A DNA stretch of 64,000 bases, taken from the NCBI GenBank assembly GCA_024362935.1, contig JANCRA010000001.1, positions 53,169,501-53,233,500 of the forward strand, read 5' to 3'. Both the position numbers and the translations under genes were made by a program. This stretch comes from Setophaga petechia. Its lineage: Eukaryota > Chordata > Aves > Passeriformes > Parulidae. Under the pieces are notes generated by a model. That model did not search any database, had not been told where the DNA came from, and saw only the letters and a list, made by a program, of their open reading frames with translations. How positions within the stretch are numbered: the stretch's first letter is position 1; each line of letters starts with the position of its first letter. Positions 24,177 to 37,500 of this stretch are shown here, piece after piece.

Positions 24177-26977
24177 CCTAGGGTAAGGGTTGTTTAATCC
24201 AGAAAGCCTTGAGCTGCAGGCACACTGCAACTGCAAAAGGTATCCCAAGGGGAGCGCAAAAGCGCCGCGACATGGCTGCCTCCACAGCTTTTTCTTTGGT
24301 GCCATCCCTAACCCTAGGCTGATTTACCTGTCTAGGGCTATAGTTTGGGTTACGCCTAGGGTTAGGGTATTTTAAATGAGAAAGGCTTGAGCTCCAGACA
24401 CAATTCAGCTGGCAAAGGTATCCCAAGGGGATCGAAAAAGTGCCACAACATGGCTGCCTCCGCCCATTTGGGACCGTCCCTAACCCTAGGCTGATTGACC
24501 AGTTTAGGGGTTAGGGTTACGCCTAGGGTAAGGGTTTTTTAATCCAGAAAGCCCTGAGCTCCAGGCACACTGCAACTGCAAAAGGTATCCCAAGGGGAGC
24601 CAAAAGCTCCACAACATCACTGCCTCCACAGCTTTTTCTTTGGTGCCATCCCTAACCCTAGGCTGATTTACCTGTCTAGGGCTAGGGTTAGGGTTAAGCC
24701 TAGGGTTAGGGTTTTTTAAATGAGGAAGGCTTGAGCTCCAGACACAATTCAACTGGCAAAGGCATCCCAAGGGGATCGAAAAAGTGCCGCAACATGGCTG
24801 CCTCCGCACATTTTTCCTTGGGACCGTCCCTAACCCTAGGCTGATAGACCAGTTTAGGAGTTAGGGTCACGCCTAGGGTAAGGGTTTTTAAATCCAGAAA
24901 GCCCTGAGCTCCAGGCACGCAGCAACTGCAAAAGGTATCCCAAGGGGAGCGCAAAAGCTCCCTAACATGGCTGCCTCCACAGCTTTTTCTTTGGTGCCAT
25001 CCCTAACCCTAGGCTGATTTACCTGTCTAGGGCTAGGGTTAGGGTTACGCCTAGGGTTAGGGTTTTTTAAATGAGAAAGGCTTGAGCTCCAGACACAATT
25101 CAGCAGGCAAAGGCATCCCAAGGGGATCGAAAAAGTGCCACAACATAGCTGCCTCCGCACATTTTTCCTTGGGACCGTCCCTAACCCTAGGCTGATTGAC
25201 CAGTTTAGGGGTTAGGGTTACGCCTAGGGTAAGGGTTGTTTAATCCAAAAAGCCCTGAGCTCCAGGCACACTGCAACTGCAAAAGGTATCCCAAGGGGAG
25301 CGCAAAAGCTCCACAACATGGCTGCCTCCACAGCTTTTTCTTTGGTGCCATCCCTAACCCTAGGCTGATTTACCTGTCTAGGGCTAGGGTTAGGGTTACG
25401 CATAGGGTTAGGGTTTTTTAAATGAGAAAGGCTTGAGCTCCAGACACAATTCAGCTGGCAAAGGCATCCCAAGGGGATCGAAAAAGTGCCACAACATGGC
25501 TGCCTCCGCACATTTTTCCTTGGGACCGTCCCTAACCCTAGGCTGATTGACCAGTTTAGTAGTTAGGGTTACGCCTAGGGTAAGGGTTTTTTAATCCAGA
25601 AAGCCCTGAGCTCCAGGCACACTGCAACTGCAAAAGGTATCCCAAGGGGAGCGCAAAAGCGCCGCGACATCGCTGCCTCCACAGCTTTTTCTTTGGTGCC
25701 ATCCCTAACCATAGGCTGATTTACCTGTCTAGGGCTAGGGTTAGGGTTATGCCTAGGGTTAGGGTTTTTTAAATGAGAAAGGCTTGAGCTCCAGACACAA
25801 TTCAGCAGGCAAAGGCATCCCAAGGGGATCGAAAAAGTGCCACAACATGGCTGCCTCCCCACATATTTCCTTGGGACCGTCCCTAACCCTAGGCTGATTG
25901 ACCTGTTTTGGGGTGAGGGTTACGCCTAGGGTAAGGGTTTTTTAATCCAGAAAGCCCTGAGCTCCAGGCACGCTGCAACTGCAAAAGGTATCCCAAGGGG
26001 AGCGCAAAAGCGCCACAACATGGCTGCCTCCACAGCTTTTTCTTTGGTGCCATCCCTAACCCTAGGCTGATTTACCTGTCTAGGGCTAGGGTTAGGGTTA
26101 CGCCTAGGGTTAGGGTTTTTTAAATGAGAAAGGCTTGAGCTCCAGACACAATTCAGCTGGCAAAGGCATCCCAAGGGGATCGAAAAAGTGCCACAACATG
26201 GCTGCCTCCGCACATTTTTCCTTGGGACCGTCCCTAACCCTAGGCTGATTGACCAGTTTAGGGGTTAGGGTTACGCCTAGGGTAAGGGTTTTTTAATCCA
26301 GAAAGCCCTGAGCTCCAGGCACACTGCAACTGCAAAAGGTATCCCAAGGGGAGCGCAAAATCGCCACCACATCGCTGCCTCCACAGCTTTTTCTTTGGTG
26401 CCATCCCTAACCCTAGGCTGTTTTACCTGTCTAGGGCTAGAGTTAGGGTTACGCCTAGGGTTAGGGTTTTTTAAATGAGAAAGGCTTGAGCTCCAGACAC
26501 AATTCAGCTGGCAAAGGCATCCCAAGGGGATCGAAAAAGTGCCGCAACATGGCTGCCTCCGCACATTTTTCCTTGGGACCGTCCCTAACCCTAGACTGAT
26601 TGACCAGTTTAGTAGTTAGGGTTACGCCGGGGGTAAGGGTTTTTTAATCCAGAAAGCCCAGAGCTCCAGGCACACTGCAACTGCAAAAGGTATCCCAAGG
26701 GGAGCGCAAAAGCGCCGCGACATCGCTGCCTCCACAGCTTTTTCTTTGGTGCCATCCCTAACCCTAGGCTGATTTACCTGTCTAGGGCTAGGGTTAGGGT
26801 TACGCCTAGGGTTAGGCTTTTTTAAATGAGAAAGGCTTGAGCTCCAGACACAATTCAGCAGGCAAAGGCATCCCAAGGGGATCGAAAAAGTGCCGCAACA
26901 TGGCTGCCTCCGCACATTTTTCCTTGGGACCGTCCCTAACCCTAGGCTGATTGACCTGTTTTGGGGTTAGGGTTACG
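24177..26977 (+). repeat. HOR sub-block P3 (8 units, 2,801 bp)
   Basis: Units 24177, 24522, 24872 and 25223 match P2 at an offset of 7,005 bp, and units 25574 through 26627 match at 6,654 bp. The GGGTATTATAAATG unit (18569 in P2) is missing. A second unit (20324 in P2) is missing at the right end. The opening marker here is CTATAGTTTGGG rather than CTATAGTTTTGG, like the one at 7717. Confidence 0.83.
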
Positions 26978-28374
26978 CCTAGGGTAAGGGTTGTTTAATC
27001 CAGAAAGCCTTGAGCTGCAGGCACACTGCAACTGCAAAAGGTATCCCAAGGGGAGCGCAAAAGCGCCGCGACATCGCTGCCTCCACTGCTTTTTCTTTGG
27101 TGCCATCCCTAACCCTAGGCTGATTTACCTGTCTAGGGCTATAGCTTGGGTTACGCCTAGGGTTAGGGTATTTTAAATGAGAAAGGCTTGAGCTCCAGAC
27201 ACAATTCAGCTGGCAAAGGTATCCCAAGGGGATCGAGAAAGTGCCACAACATGGCTGCCTCCGCCCATTTGGGACCGTCCCTAACCCTAGGCTGATTGAC
27301 CAGTTTAGGGGTTAGGGTTACGCCGAGGGTAAGGGTTTTTTAATCCAGAAAGCCCTGAGCTCCAGGCACACTGCAACTGCAAAAGGTATCCCAAGGGGAG
27401 CCAAAAGCTCCACAACATCACTGCCTCCACAGCTTTTTCTTTGCTGCCATCCCTAACCCTAGGCTGATTTACCTGTCTAGGGCTACAGTTAGGGTTACGC
27501 CTAGGGTTAGGGTTTTTTAAATGAGAAAGGCTTGAGCTCCAGACACAATTCACCTGGCAAAGGTATCCCACGGGGATCGAAAAAGTGCCGCAACATGGCT
27601 GCCTCCGCACATTTTCCCTTGGGACCGTCCCTAACCCTAGGCTGATAGACCAGTTTAGGAGTTAGGGTCACGCCTAGGGTAAGGGTTTTTAAATCCAGAA
27701 AGCCCTGAGCTCCAGGCACGCTGCAACTGCAAAAGGTATCCCAAGGGGAGCGCAAAAGCTCCACAACATGGCTGCCTCCACAGCTTTTTCTTTGGTGCCA
27801 TCCCTAACCCTAGGCTGATTTACCTGTCTAGGGCTAGGGTTAGGGTTACGCCTAGGGTTAGGGTTTTTTAAATGAGAAAGGCTTGAGCTCCAGACACAAT
27901 TCAGCAGGCAAAGGCATCCCAAGGGGATCGAAAAACTGCCACAACATGGCTGCCTCCGCACATTTTTCCTTGGGACCGTCCCTAACCCTAGGCTGATTGA
28001 CCAGTTTAGGGGTTAGGGTTACGCCTAGGGTAAGGGTTTTTAAATCCAGAAAGCCCTGAGCTCCAGGCACACTGCAACTGCAAAAGGTATCCCAAGGGGA
28101 GCGCAAAAGCGCCGCGACATCGCTGCCTCCACAGCTTTTTCTTTGGTGCCATCCCTAACCCTAGGCTGATTTACCTGTCTAGGGCTAGGGTTAGGGTTAC
28201 GCCTAGGGTTAGGCTTTTTTAAATGAGAAAGGCTTGAGCTCCAGACACAATTCAGCAGGCAAAGGCATCCCAAGGGGATCGAAAAAGTGCCACAACATGG
28301 CTGCCTCCGCACATTTTTCCTTGGGACCGTCCCTAACCCTAGGCTGATTGACCAGTTTAGGGGTTAGTGTTACG
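26978..28374 (+). repeat. HOR sub-block Q3, shortened (4 units)
   Basis: Opens with the Q marker unit (CTATAGCTTGGG, 345 bp), then a fused 350-bp unit at 27323, then unit 27673 matching 22774 of Q2 and 16470 of Q1 (GAAAAACTGCC). Unit 28024 has the TTTTTAAATCC head with CACACTGC of unit 23125 but a GGCTTTTTTAAATG B half. Four units between the first part and 27673 are absent compared with Q2. The P/Q family ends here. Confidence 0.78.
27323..27672 (+). repeat. Fused unit marking a 4-unit deletion in Q3
   Basis: The first part (GAGCCAAAAGCTCC, ACATCACTG) is that of unit 21020. From GCTACAGTTAGGG onward (about 27484) it is unit 22423. The offset to Q2 changes from 6,303 to 4,899 bp, a loss of 1,404 bp or exactly four units. 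The exchange must lie between about 27418 and 27484 inside half A. Confidence 0.8.
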
Positions 28375-31300
28375 CCTAGGGTAAGGGTTGTTTAATCCAA
28401 AAAGCCCTGAGCTCCAGGCACACTGCAACTGCAAAAGGTATCCCAAGGGGAGCGCAAAAGCTCCACAACATGGCTGCCTCCACAGCTTTTTCTTTGGTGC
28501 CATCCCTAACCCTAGGCTGATTTACCTGTCTAGGGCTAGGGTTAGGGTTACGCCTAGGGTTAGGGTTTTTTAAATGAGAAAGGCTTGAGCTCCAGACACA
28601 ATTCAGCTGGCAAAGGCATCCCAAGGGGATCGAAAAAGTGCCACAACATGGCTGCCTCCGCACATTTTTCCTTGGGACCGTCCCTAACCCTAGGCTGATT
28701 GACCAGTTTAGGGGTTAGGGTTACGCCTAGGGTAAGGGTTTTTAAATCCAGAAAGCCCTGAGCTCCAGGCACGCTGCAACTGCAAAAGATATCCCAAGGG
28801 GAGCGCAAAAGCTCCACAACATGGCTGCCTCCACAGCTTTTTCTTTGGTTCCATCCCTAACCCTAGGCTGATTTACCTGTCTAGGGCTAGGGTTAGGGTT
28901 ACGCCTAGGGTTAGGGTTTTTTAAATGAGAAAGGCTTGAGCTCCAGACACAATTCAGCAGGCAAAGGCATCCCAAGTGGATCGAAAAAGTGCCACAACAT
29001 GGCTGCCTCCCCACATTTTTCCTTGGGACCGTCCCTAACCCTAGGCTGATTGACCAGTTTAGGGGTTAGGGTTACGCCTAAGGTAGGGGTTTTTTAATCC
29101 AGAAAGCCCTGAGCTCCAGGCACACTGCAACTGCAAAAGGTATCCCAAGGGGAGCGCAAAAGCGCCGCGACATCGCTGCCTCCACAGCTTTTTCTTTGGT
29201 GCCATCCCTAACCCTAGGCTGATTTACCTGTCTAGGGCTAGGGTTAGGGTTACGCCTAGGGTTAGGGTTTTTTAAATGAGAAAGGCTTGAGCTCCAGACA
29301 CAATTCAGCTGGCAAAGGTATCCCAAGGGGATCGAAAAAGTGCCACAACATGGCTGCCTCCGCACATTTTTCCTTGGGACCGTCCCTAACCCTAGGCTGA
29401 TTGAGCAGTTTAGCGGTTAGGGTTACGCCTAGGGTAAGGGTTTTTTAATCCAGAAAGCCCTGAGCTCCAGGCACGCTGCAACTGCAAAAGGTATCCCAAG
29501 GGGAGCGCAAAAGTGCCACAACATGGCTGCCTCCACAGCTTTTTCTTTGGTTCCATCCCTAACCCTAGGCTGATTTACCTGTCTAGGGCTAGGGTTAGGG
29601 TTACGCCTAGGGTTAGGGTTTTTTAAATGAGAAAGGCTTGAGCTCCAGACACAATTCAGCTGGCAAAGGTATCCCAAGGGGATCGAAAAAGTGCCACAAC
29701 ATGGCTGCCTCCGCACATTTTTCCTTGGGACCGTCCCTAACCCTAGGCTGATTGAGCAGTTTAGCGGTTAGGGTTACGCCTAGGGTAAGGGTTTTTTAAT
29801 CCAGAAAGCCCTGAGCTCCAGGCACACTGCAACTGCAAAAGGTATCCCAAGGGGAGCGCAAAAGCGCCGCGACATCGCTGCCTCCACAGCTTTTTCTTTG
29901 GTGCCATCCCTAACCCTAGGCTGATTTACCTGTCTAGGGCTAGGGTTAGGGTTAAGCCTAGGGTTAGGGTTTTTTAAATGAGAAAGGCTTGAGCTCCAGA
30001 CACAATTCAGCAGGCAAAGGCATCCCAAGGGGATCGAAAAAGTGCCACAACATGGCTGCCTCCGCACATTTTTCCTTGGGACCGTCCCTAACCCTAGGCT
30101 GATTGACCAGTTTAGGGGTTAGGGTTACGCCTAGGGTAAGGGTTGTTTAATCCAAAAAGCACTGAGCTCCAGGCACACTGCAACTGCAAAAGGTATCCCA
30201 AGGGGAGCGCAAAAGCTCCACAACATGGCTTCCTCCACAGCTTTTTCTTTGGTGCCATCCCTAACCCTAGGCTGATTTACCTGTCTAGGGCTAGGGTTAG
30301 GGTTACGCCTAGGGTTAGGGTTTTTTAAATGAGAAAGGCTTGAGCTCCAGACACAATTCAGCTGGCAAAGGCATCCCAAGGGGATCGAAAAAGTGCCACA
30401 ACATGGCTGCCTCCCCACATTTTTCCTTGGGACCGTCCCTAACCCTAGGCTGATTGACCAATTTAGGGGATAGGGTTACGCCTAGGGTAAGGGTTTTTAA
30501 ATCCAGAAAGCCCTGAGCTCCAGGCACGCTGCAACTGCAAAAGGTATCCCAAGGGGAGCGCAAAAGTGCCACAACATGGCTGCCTCCACAGCTTTTTCTT
30601 TGGTTCCATCCCTAACCCTAGGCTGATTTACCTGTCTAGGGCTAGGGTTAGGGTTACGCCTAGGGTTAGGGTTTTTTAAATGAGAAAGGCTTGAGCTCCA
30701 GACACAATTCAGCTGGCAAAGGTATCCCAAGGGGATCGAAAAAGTGCCACAACATGGCTGCCTCCGCACATTTTTCCTTGGGACCGTCCCTAACCCTAGG
30801 CTGATTGAGCAGTTTAGCGGTTAGGGTTACGCCTAGGGTAAGGGTTTTTTAATCCAGAAAGCCCTGAGCTCCAGGCACACTGCAACTGCAAAAGGTATCC
30901 CAAGGGGAGCGCAAAAGCGCCGCGACATCGCTGCCTCCACAGCTTTTTCTTTGGTGCCATCCCTAACCCTAGGCTGATTTACCTGTCTAGGGCTAGGGTT
31001 AGGGTTAAGCCTAGGGTTAGGGTTTTTTAAATGAGAAAGGCTTGAGCTCCAGACACAATTCAGCAGGCAAAGGCATCCCAAGGGGATCGAAAAAGTGCCA
31101 CAACATGGCTGCCTCCGCACATTTTTCCTTGGGACCGTCCCTAACCCTAGGCTGATTGACCAGTTTAGGGGTTAGGGTTACGCCTAGGGTAAGGGTTGTT
31201 TAATCCAAAAAGCACTGAGCTCCAGGCACACTGCAACTGCAAAAGGTATCCCAAGGGGAGCGCAAAAGCTCCACAACATGGCTTCCTCCACAGCTTTTTC

Positions 31301-31533
31301 TTTGGTGCCATCCCTAACCCTAGGCTGATTTACCTGTCTAGGGCTAGGGTTAGGGTTACGCCTAGGGTTAGGGTTTTTTAAATGAGAAAGGCTTGAGCTC
31401 CAGACACAATTCAGCTGGCAAAGGCATCCCAAGGGGATCGAAAAAGTGCCACAACATGGCTGCCTCCGCACATTTTTCCTTGGGACCGTCCCTAACCCTA
31501 GGCTGATTGACCAATTTAGGGGATAGGGTTACG
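28375..31533 (+). repeat. R-family entry block with 3-unit duplication
   Basis: Nine units. 28375-29427 matches 37494-38545 at an offset of 9,119 bp, including GATATCCCAAGG, CCAAGTGGATCG and the CCTAAGGTAGGGG head of unit 29077. Units 29428, 29779 and 30130 are then repeated as 30481, 30832 and 31183 at an offset of 1,053 bp. Shared markers are AAAAGTGCCACAAC with TTTGGTTCCATCC, GAGCAGTTTAGCGG, and AAAAAGCACTGAG with ATGGCTTCCTCC. The head of 30481 differs from 29428, so that unit is itself a recombinant or has been partly converted. Confidence 0.78.
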
Positions 31534-34500
31534 CCTAGGGTAAGGGTTTTTAAATCCAGAAAGCCCTGAGCTCCAGGCACGCTGCAACTGCAAAAGGTAT
31601 CCCAAGGGGAGCGCAAAAGTGCCACAACATGGCTGCCTCCACAGCTTTTTCTTTGGTTCCATCCCTAACCCTAGGCTGATTTACCTGTCTAGGGCTAGGG
31701 TTAGGGTTACGCCTAGGATTAGGGTTTTTTAAATGAGAAAGGCTTGAGCTCCAGACACAATTCAGCAGGCAAAGGCATCCCAAGTGGATCGAAAAAGTGC
31801 CACAACATGGCTGCCTCCCCACATTTTTCCTTGGGACCGTCCCTAACCCTAGGCTGATTGACCAGTTTAGGGGTTAGGGTTACGCCTAAGGTAGGGGTTT
31901 TTTAATCCAGAAAGCCCTGAGCTCCAGGCACACTGCAACTGCAAAAGGTATCCCAAGGGGAGCGCAAAAGCGCCGCGACATCGCTGCCTCCACAGCTTTT
32001 TCTTTGGTGCCATCCCTAACCCTAGGCTGATTTACCTGTCTAGGGCTAGGGTTAGGGTTACGCCTAGGGTTAGGTTTTTTAAATGAGAAAGGCTTGAGCT
32101 CCAGACACAATTCAGCTGGCAAAGGTATCCCAAGGGGATCGAAAAAGTGCCACAACATGGCTGCCTCCGCACATTTTTCCTTGGGACCGTCCCTAACCCT
32201 AGGCTGATTGAGCTGTTTAGCGGTTAGGGTTACGCCTAGGGTAAGGGTTTTTTAATCCAGAAAGCCCTGAGCTCCAGGCACACTGCAACTGCAAAAGGTA
32301 TCCCAAGGGGAGCGCAAAAGCGCCGCGACATCGCTGCCTCCACAGCTTTTTCTTTGGTGCCATCCCTAACCCTAGGCTGATTTACCTGTCTAGGGCTAGG
32401 GTTAGGGTTACGCCTAGGGTTAGGGTTTTTGAAATGAGAAAGGCTTGAGCTCCAGACACAATTCAGCAGGCAAAGGCATCCCAAGGGGATCGAAAAAGTG
32501 CCACAACATGGCTGCCTCCGCACATTTTTCCTTGGGACCGTCCCTAACCCTAGGCTGATTGACCAGTTTAGGGGTTAGGGTTACGCCTAGGGTAAGGGTT
32601 GTTTAATCCAAAAAGCACTGAGCTCCAGGCACACTGCAACTGCAAAAGATATCCCAAGGGGAGCGCAAAAGCTCCACAACATGGCTTCCTCCACAGCTTT
32701 TTCTTTGGTGCCATCCCTAACCCTAGGCTGATTTACCTGTCTAGGGCTAGGGTTAGGGTTACGCCTAGGGTTAGGGTTTTTTAAATGAGAAAGGCTTGAG
32801 CTCCAGACACAATTCAGCTGGCAAAGGCATCCCAAGGGGATCGAAAAAGTGCCACAACATGGCTGCCTCCGCACATTTTTCCTTGGGACCGTCCCTAACC
32901 CTAGGCTGATTGACCAATTTAGGGGATAGGGTTACGCCTAGGGTAAGGGTTTTTTAATCCAGAAAGCCCTGAGCTCCAGGCACACTGCAACTGCAAAAGG
33001 TATCCCAAGGGGAGCGCAAAAGTGCCACAACATGGCTGCCTCCACAGCTTTTTCTTTGGTTCCATCCCTAACCCTAGGCTGATTTACCTGTCTAGGGCTA
33101 GGGTTAGGGTTACGCCTAGGGTTAGGGTTTTTTAAATGAGAAAGGCTTGAGCTCCAGACACAATTCAGCAGGCAAAGGCATCCCAAGGGGATCGAAAAAG
33201 TGCCACAACATGGCTGCCTCCCCACATTTTTCCTTGGGACCGTCCCTAACCCTAGGCTGATTGACCAGTTTAGGGGTTAGGGTTACGCCGAGGGTAAGGG
33301 TTTTTTAATCCAGAAAGCCCTGAGCTCCAGGCACACTGCAACTGCAAAAGGCATCCCAAGGGGAGCCCAAAAGATCCACAACATGGCTGCCTCCACAGCT
33401 TTTTCTTTGGTGCCATCCCTAACCCTAGGCTGATTTACCTGTCTAGGGCTAGGGTTAGGGTTACGCCTAGGGTTAGGGTTTTTTAAATGAGAAAGGCTTG
33501 AGCTCCAGACACAATTCAGCAGGCAAAGGCATCCCAAGGGGATCGAAAAAGTGCCACAACATGGCTGCCTCCCCACATTTTTCCTTGGGACCGTCCCTAA
33601 CCCTAGGCTGATTGACCAGTTTAGGGGTTAGGGTTACGCCTAGGGTAAGGGTTTTTTAATCCAGAAAGCCCTGAGCTCCAGGCACACTGCAACTACAAAA
33701 GGCATCCCAAGGGGAGCCCAAAAGATCCACAACATGGCGGCCTCCGCAGTTTTTTCTTTGGTGCCATCCCTAACCCTAGGCTGATTTACCTGTCTAGGGC
33801 TAGGGTTAGGGTTACGCCTAGGGTTAGGGTTTTTTAAATGAGAAAGGCTTGAGCTCCAGACACAATTCAGCAGGCAAAGGCATCCCAAGGGGATCGAAAA
33901 AGTGCCGCAACATGGCTGCCTCCGCACACTTTTCCTTGGGACCGTCCCTAACCCTAGGCTGATTGGCCAGTTTAGCAGTTAGGGTTACGCCTAGGGTAAG
34001 GGTTTTTTAATCCAGAAAGGCCTGAGCTCCAGGCACACTGCAACTGCAAAAGGTATCCCAAGGGGAGCGCAAAAGCGCCGCGACATCGCTGCCTCCACAG
34101 CTTTTTCTTTGGTGCCATCCCTAACCCTAGGCTCATTTACCTGTCTAGGGCTAGAGTTAGGGTTACGCCTAGGGTTAGGGTTTTTGAAATGAGAAAGGCT
34201 TGAGCTCCAGACACAATTCAGCTGGCAAAGGAATCCCAAGGGGATCGAAAAAGTGCCACAACATGGCTGCCTCCGCACATTTTTCCTTGGGACCGTCCCT
34301 AACCCTAGGCTGATTGACCTGTTTTGGGGTTAGGGTTACGCCTAGGGTAAGGGTTTTTTAATCCAGAAAGCCCTGAGCTCCAGGCACGCTGCAACTGCAA
34401 AAGGTATCCCAAGGGGAGCGCAAAAGCGCCACGACATCGCTGCCTCCACAGATTTTTCTTTGGTGCCATCCCTAACCCTAGGCTGATTTACCTGTCTAGG

Positions 34501-37500
34501 GCTAGAGTTAGGGTTACGCCTAGGGTTAGGGTTTTTTAAATGAGAAAGGCTTGAGCTCAAGACACAATTCAGCTGGCAAAGGCATCCCAAGGGGATCGAA
34601 AAAGTGCCGCAACATGGCTGCCTCCGCACATTTTTCCTTGGGACCGTCCCTAACCCTAGGCTGATTGATCAGTTTTGGGGTTAGGATTACGCCTAGGGTA
34701 AGGGTTTTTTAATCCAGAAAGCCCTGAGCTCCAGGCACACTGCAACTGCAAAAGGTATCCCAAGGGGAGCGCAAAAGCGCCGCGACATGGCTGCCTCCAC
34801 AGCTTTTTCTTTGCAGCCATCCCTAACCCTAGGCTGATTTACCTGTCTAGGGCTAGAGTTAGGGTTACGCCTAGGGTTAGGGTTTTTTAAATGAGAAAGG
34901 CTTGAGCTCCAGACACAATTCAGCAGGCAAAGGCATCCCAAGGGGATCGAAAAAGTGCCACAACATGGCTGCCTCCGCACATTTTTCCTTGGGACCGTCC
35001 CTAACCCTAGGCTGATTGACCAGTTTAGGGGTTAGGGTTACGCCTAGGGTAAGGGTTGTTTAATCCAGAAAGCCCTGAGCTCCAGGCACGCTGCAACTGC
35101 AAAAGGCATCCCAAGGGGAGCCCAAAAGCTCCACAACATGGCTGCCTCCACAGCTTTTTCTTTGGTGCCATCCCTAACCCTAGGCTGATTTACCTGTCTA
35201 GGGCTAGGGTTATTGTTAGGCCTAGGGTTAGGGTTTTTTAAATGAGAAAGGCTTGAGCTCCAGACACAATTCAGCTGGCAAAGGCATCCCAAGGGGATCG
35301 AAAAAGTGCCACAACATGGCTGCCTCCGCACATTTTTCCTTGGGACCGTCCCTAACCCTAGGCTGATTGACCAGTTTAGGGGTTAGGGTTACGCCTAGGG
35401 TAAGGGTTTTTTAATCCAGAAAGCCCTGAGCTCCAGGCACACTGCAACTGCAAAAGGCATCCCAATGGGAGCCCAAAAGCTCCACAACATGGCTGCCTCC
35501 ACAGCTTTTTCTTTGCTGCCATCCCTAACCCTAGGCTGATTTACCTGTCTAGGGCTAGGGTTAGGGTTACGCCTAGGGTTAGGGTTTTTTAAATGAGAAA
35601 GGCTTGAGCTCCAGACACAATTCAGCAGGCAAAGGCATCCCAAGGGGATCGAAAAAGTGCCGCAACATGGCTGCCTCCGCACATTTTTCCTTGGGACCGT
35701 CCCTAACCCTAGGCTGATTGGCCAGTTTAGTAGTTAGGGTTATGCCTAGGGTAAGGGTTTTTTAATCCAGAAAGGCCTGAGCTCCAGGCACACTGCAACT
35801 GCAAAAGGTATCCCAAGGGGAGCGCAAAAGCGCCGCGACATCGCTGCCTCCACAGCTTTTTCTTTGGTGCCATCCCTAACCCTAGGCTGATTTACCTGTC
35901 TAGGGCTAGAGTTAGGGTTACGCCTAGGGTTAGGGTTTTTGAAATGAGAAAGGCTTGAGCTCCAGACACAATTCAGCTGGCAAAGGAATCCCAAGGGGAT
36001 CGAAAAAGTGCCACAACATGGCTGCCTCCGCACATTTTTCCTTGGGACCGTCCCTAACCCTAGGCTGATTGACCTGTTTTGGGGTTAGGGTTACGCCTAG
36101 GGTAAGGGTTTTTTAATCCAGAAAGCCCTGAGCTCCAGGCACGCTGCAACTGCAAAAGGTATCCCAAGGGGAGCGCAAAAGCGCCACGACATCGCTGCCT
36201 CCACAGATTTTTCTTTGGTGCCATCCCTAACCCTAGGCTGATTTACCTGTCTAGGGCTAGAGTTAGGGTTCCGCCTAGGGTTAGGGTTTTTTAAATGAGA
36301 AAGGCTTGAGCTCCAGACACAATTCAGCTGGCAAAGGCATCCCAAGGGGATCGAAAAAGTGCCGCAACATGGCTGCCTCCGCACATTTTTCCTTGGGACC
36401 GTCCCTAACCCTAGGCTGATTGACCAGTTTAGGGGTTAGGGTTACACCTAGGGTAAGGGTTTTTTAATCCAGAAAGCCCTGAGCTCCAGGCACACTGCAA
36501 CTGCAAAAGGTATCCCAAGGGGAGCGCAAAAGCGCCGCGACATCGCTGCCTCCACAGCTTTTTCTTTGGTGCCATCCCTAACCCTAGGCTGATTTACCTG
36601 TCTAGGGCTAGAGTTAGGGTTACGCCTAGGGTTAGGGTTTTTTAAATGAGAAAGGCTTGAGCTCGAGACACAATTCAGCAGGCAAAGGTATCCCAAGCGG
36701 ATCGAATAAGTGCCACAACATGGCGGCCTCCCCACATTTAAGACCGTCCCAAACCCTAGGCTGATTGACAAGTTTTGGGGTTAGGGTTACGCCTAGGGTA
36801 AGGGTTTTTTAATCCAGAAAGCCCTGAGCTCCAGGCACACTGCAACTGCAAAAGGTATCCCAAGGGGAGCGCAAAAGCTCCCTAACATGGCTGCCTCCAC
36901 AGTTTTTTCTTTGCTGCCATCCCTAACCCTAGGCTGATTTACCTGTCTAGGGCTAGGGTTAGGGTTACGCCTAGGGTTAGGGTTTTTGAAATGAGAAAGG
37001 CTTGAGCTCCAGACACAATTCAGCAGGCAAAGGAATCCCAAGGGGATCGAAAAAGTGCCACAACATGGCTGCCTCCGCACATTTTTCCTTGGGACCGTCC
37101 CTAACCCTAGGCTGATTGACCAGTTTAGCGGTTAGGGTTACACCTAGGGTAAGGGTTTTTTAATCCAGAAAGCCCTGAGCTCCAGGCACACTGCAACTGC
37201 AAAAGGTATCCCAAGGGGAGCGCAAAAGCGCCGCGACATCGCTGCCTCCACAGCTTTTTCTTTGGTGCCATCCCTAACCCTAGGCTGATTTACCTGTCTA
37301 GGGCTACGGTTAGGGTTACGCCTAGGGTTAGGGTTTTTTAAATGAGAAAGGCTTGAGCTCCAGACACAATTCAGCAGGCAAAGGCATCCCAAGGGGATCG
37401 AAAAAGTGCCACAACATGGCTGCCTCCGCACATTTTTCCTTGGGACCGTCCCTAACCCTAGGCTGATTGACCAGTTTAGGGGTTAGGGTTACGCCTAGGG

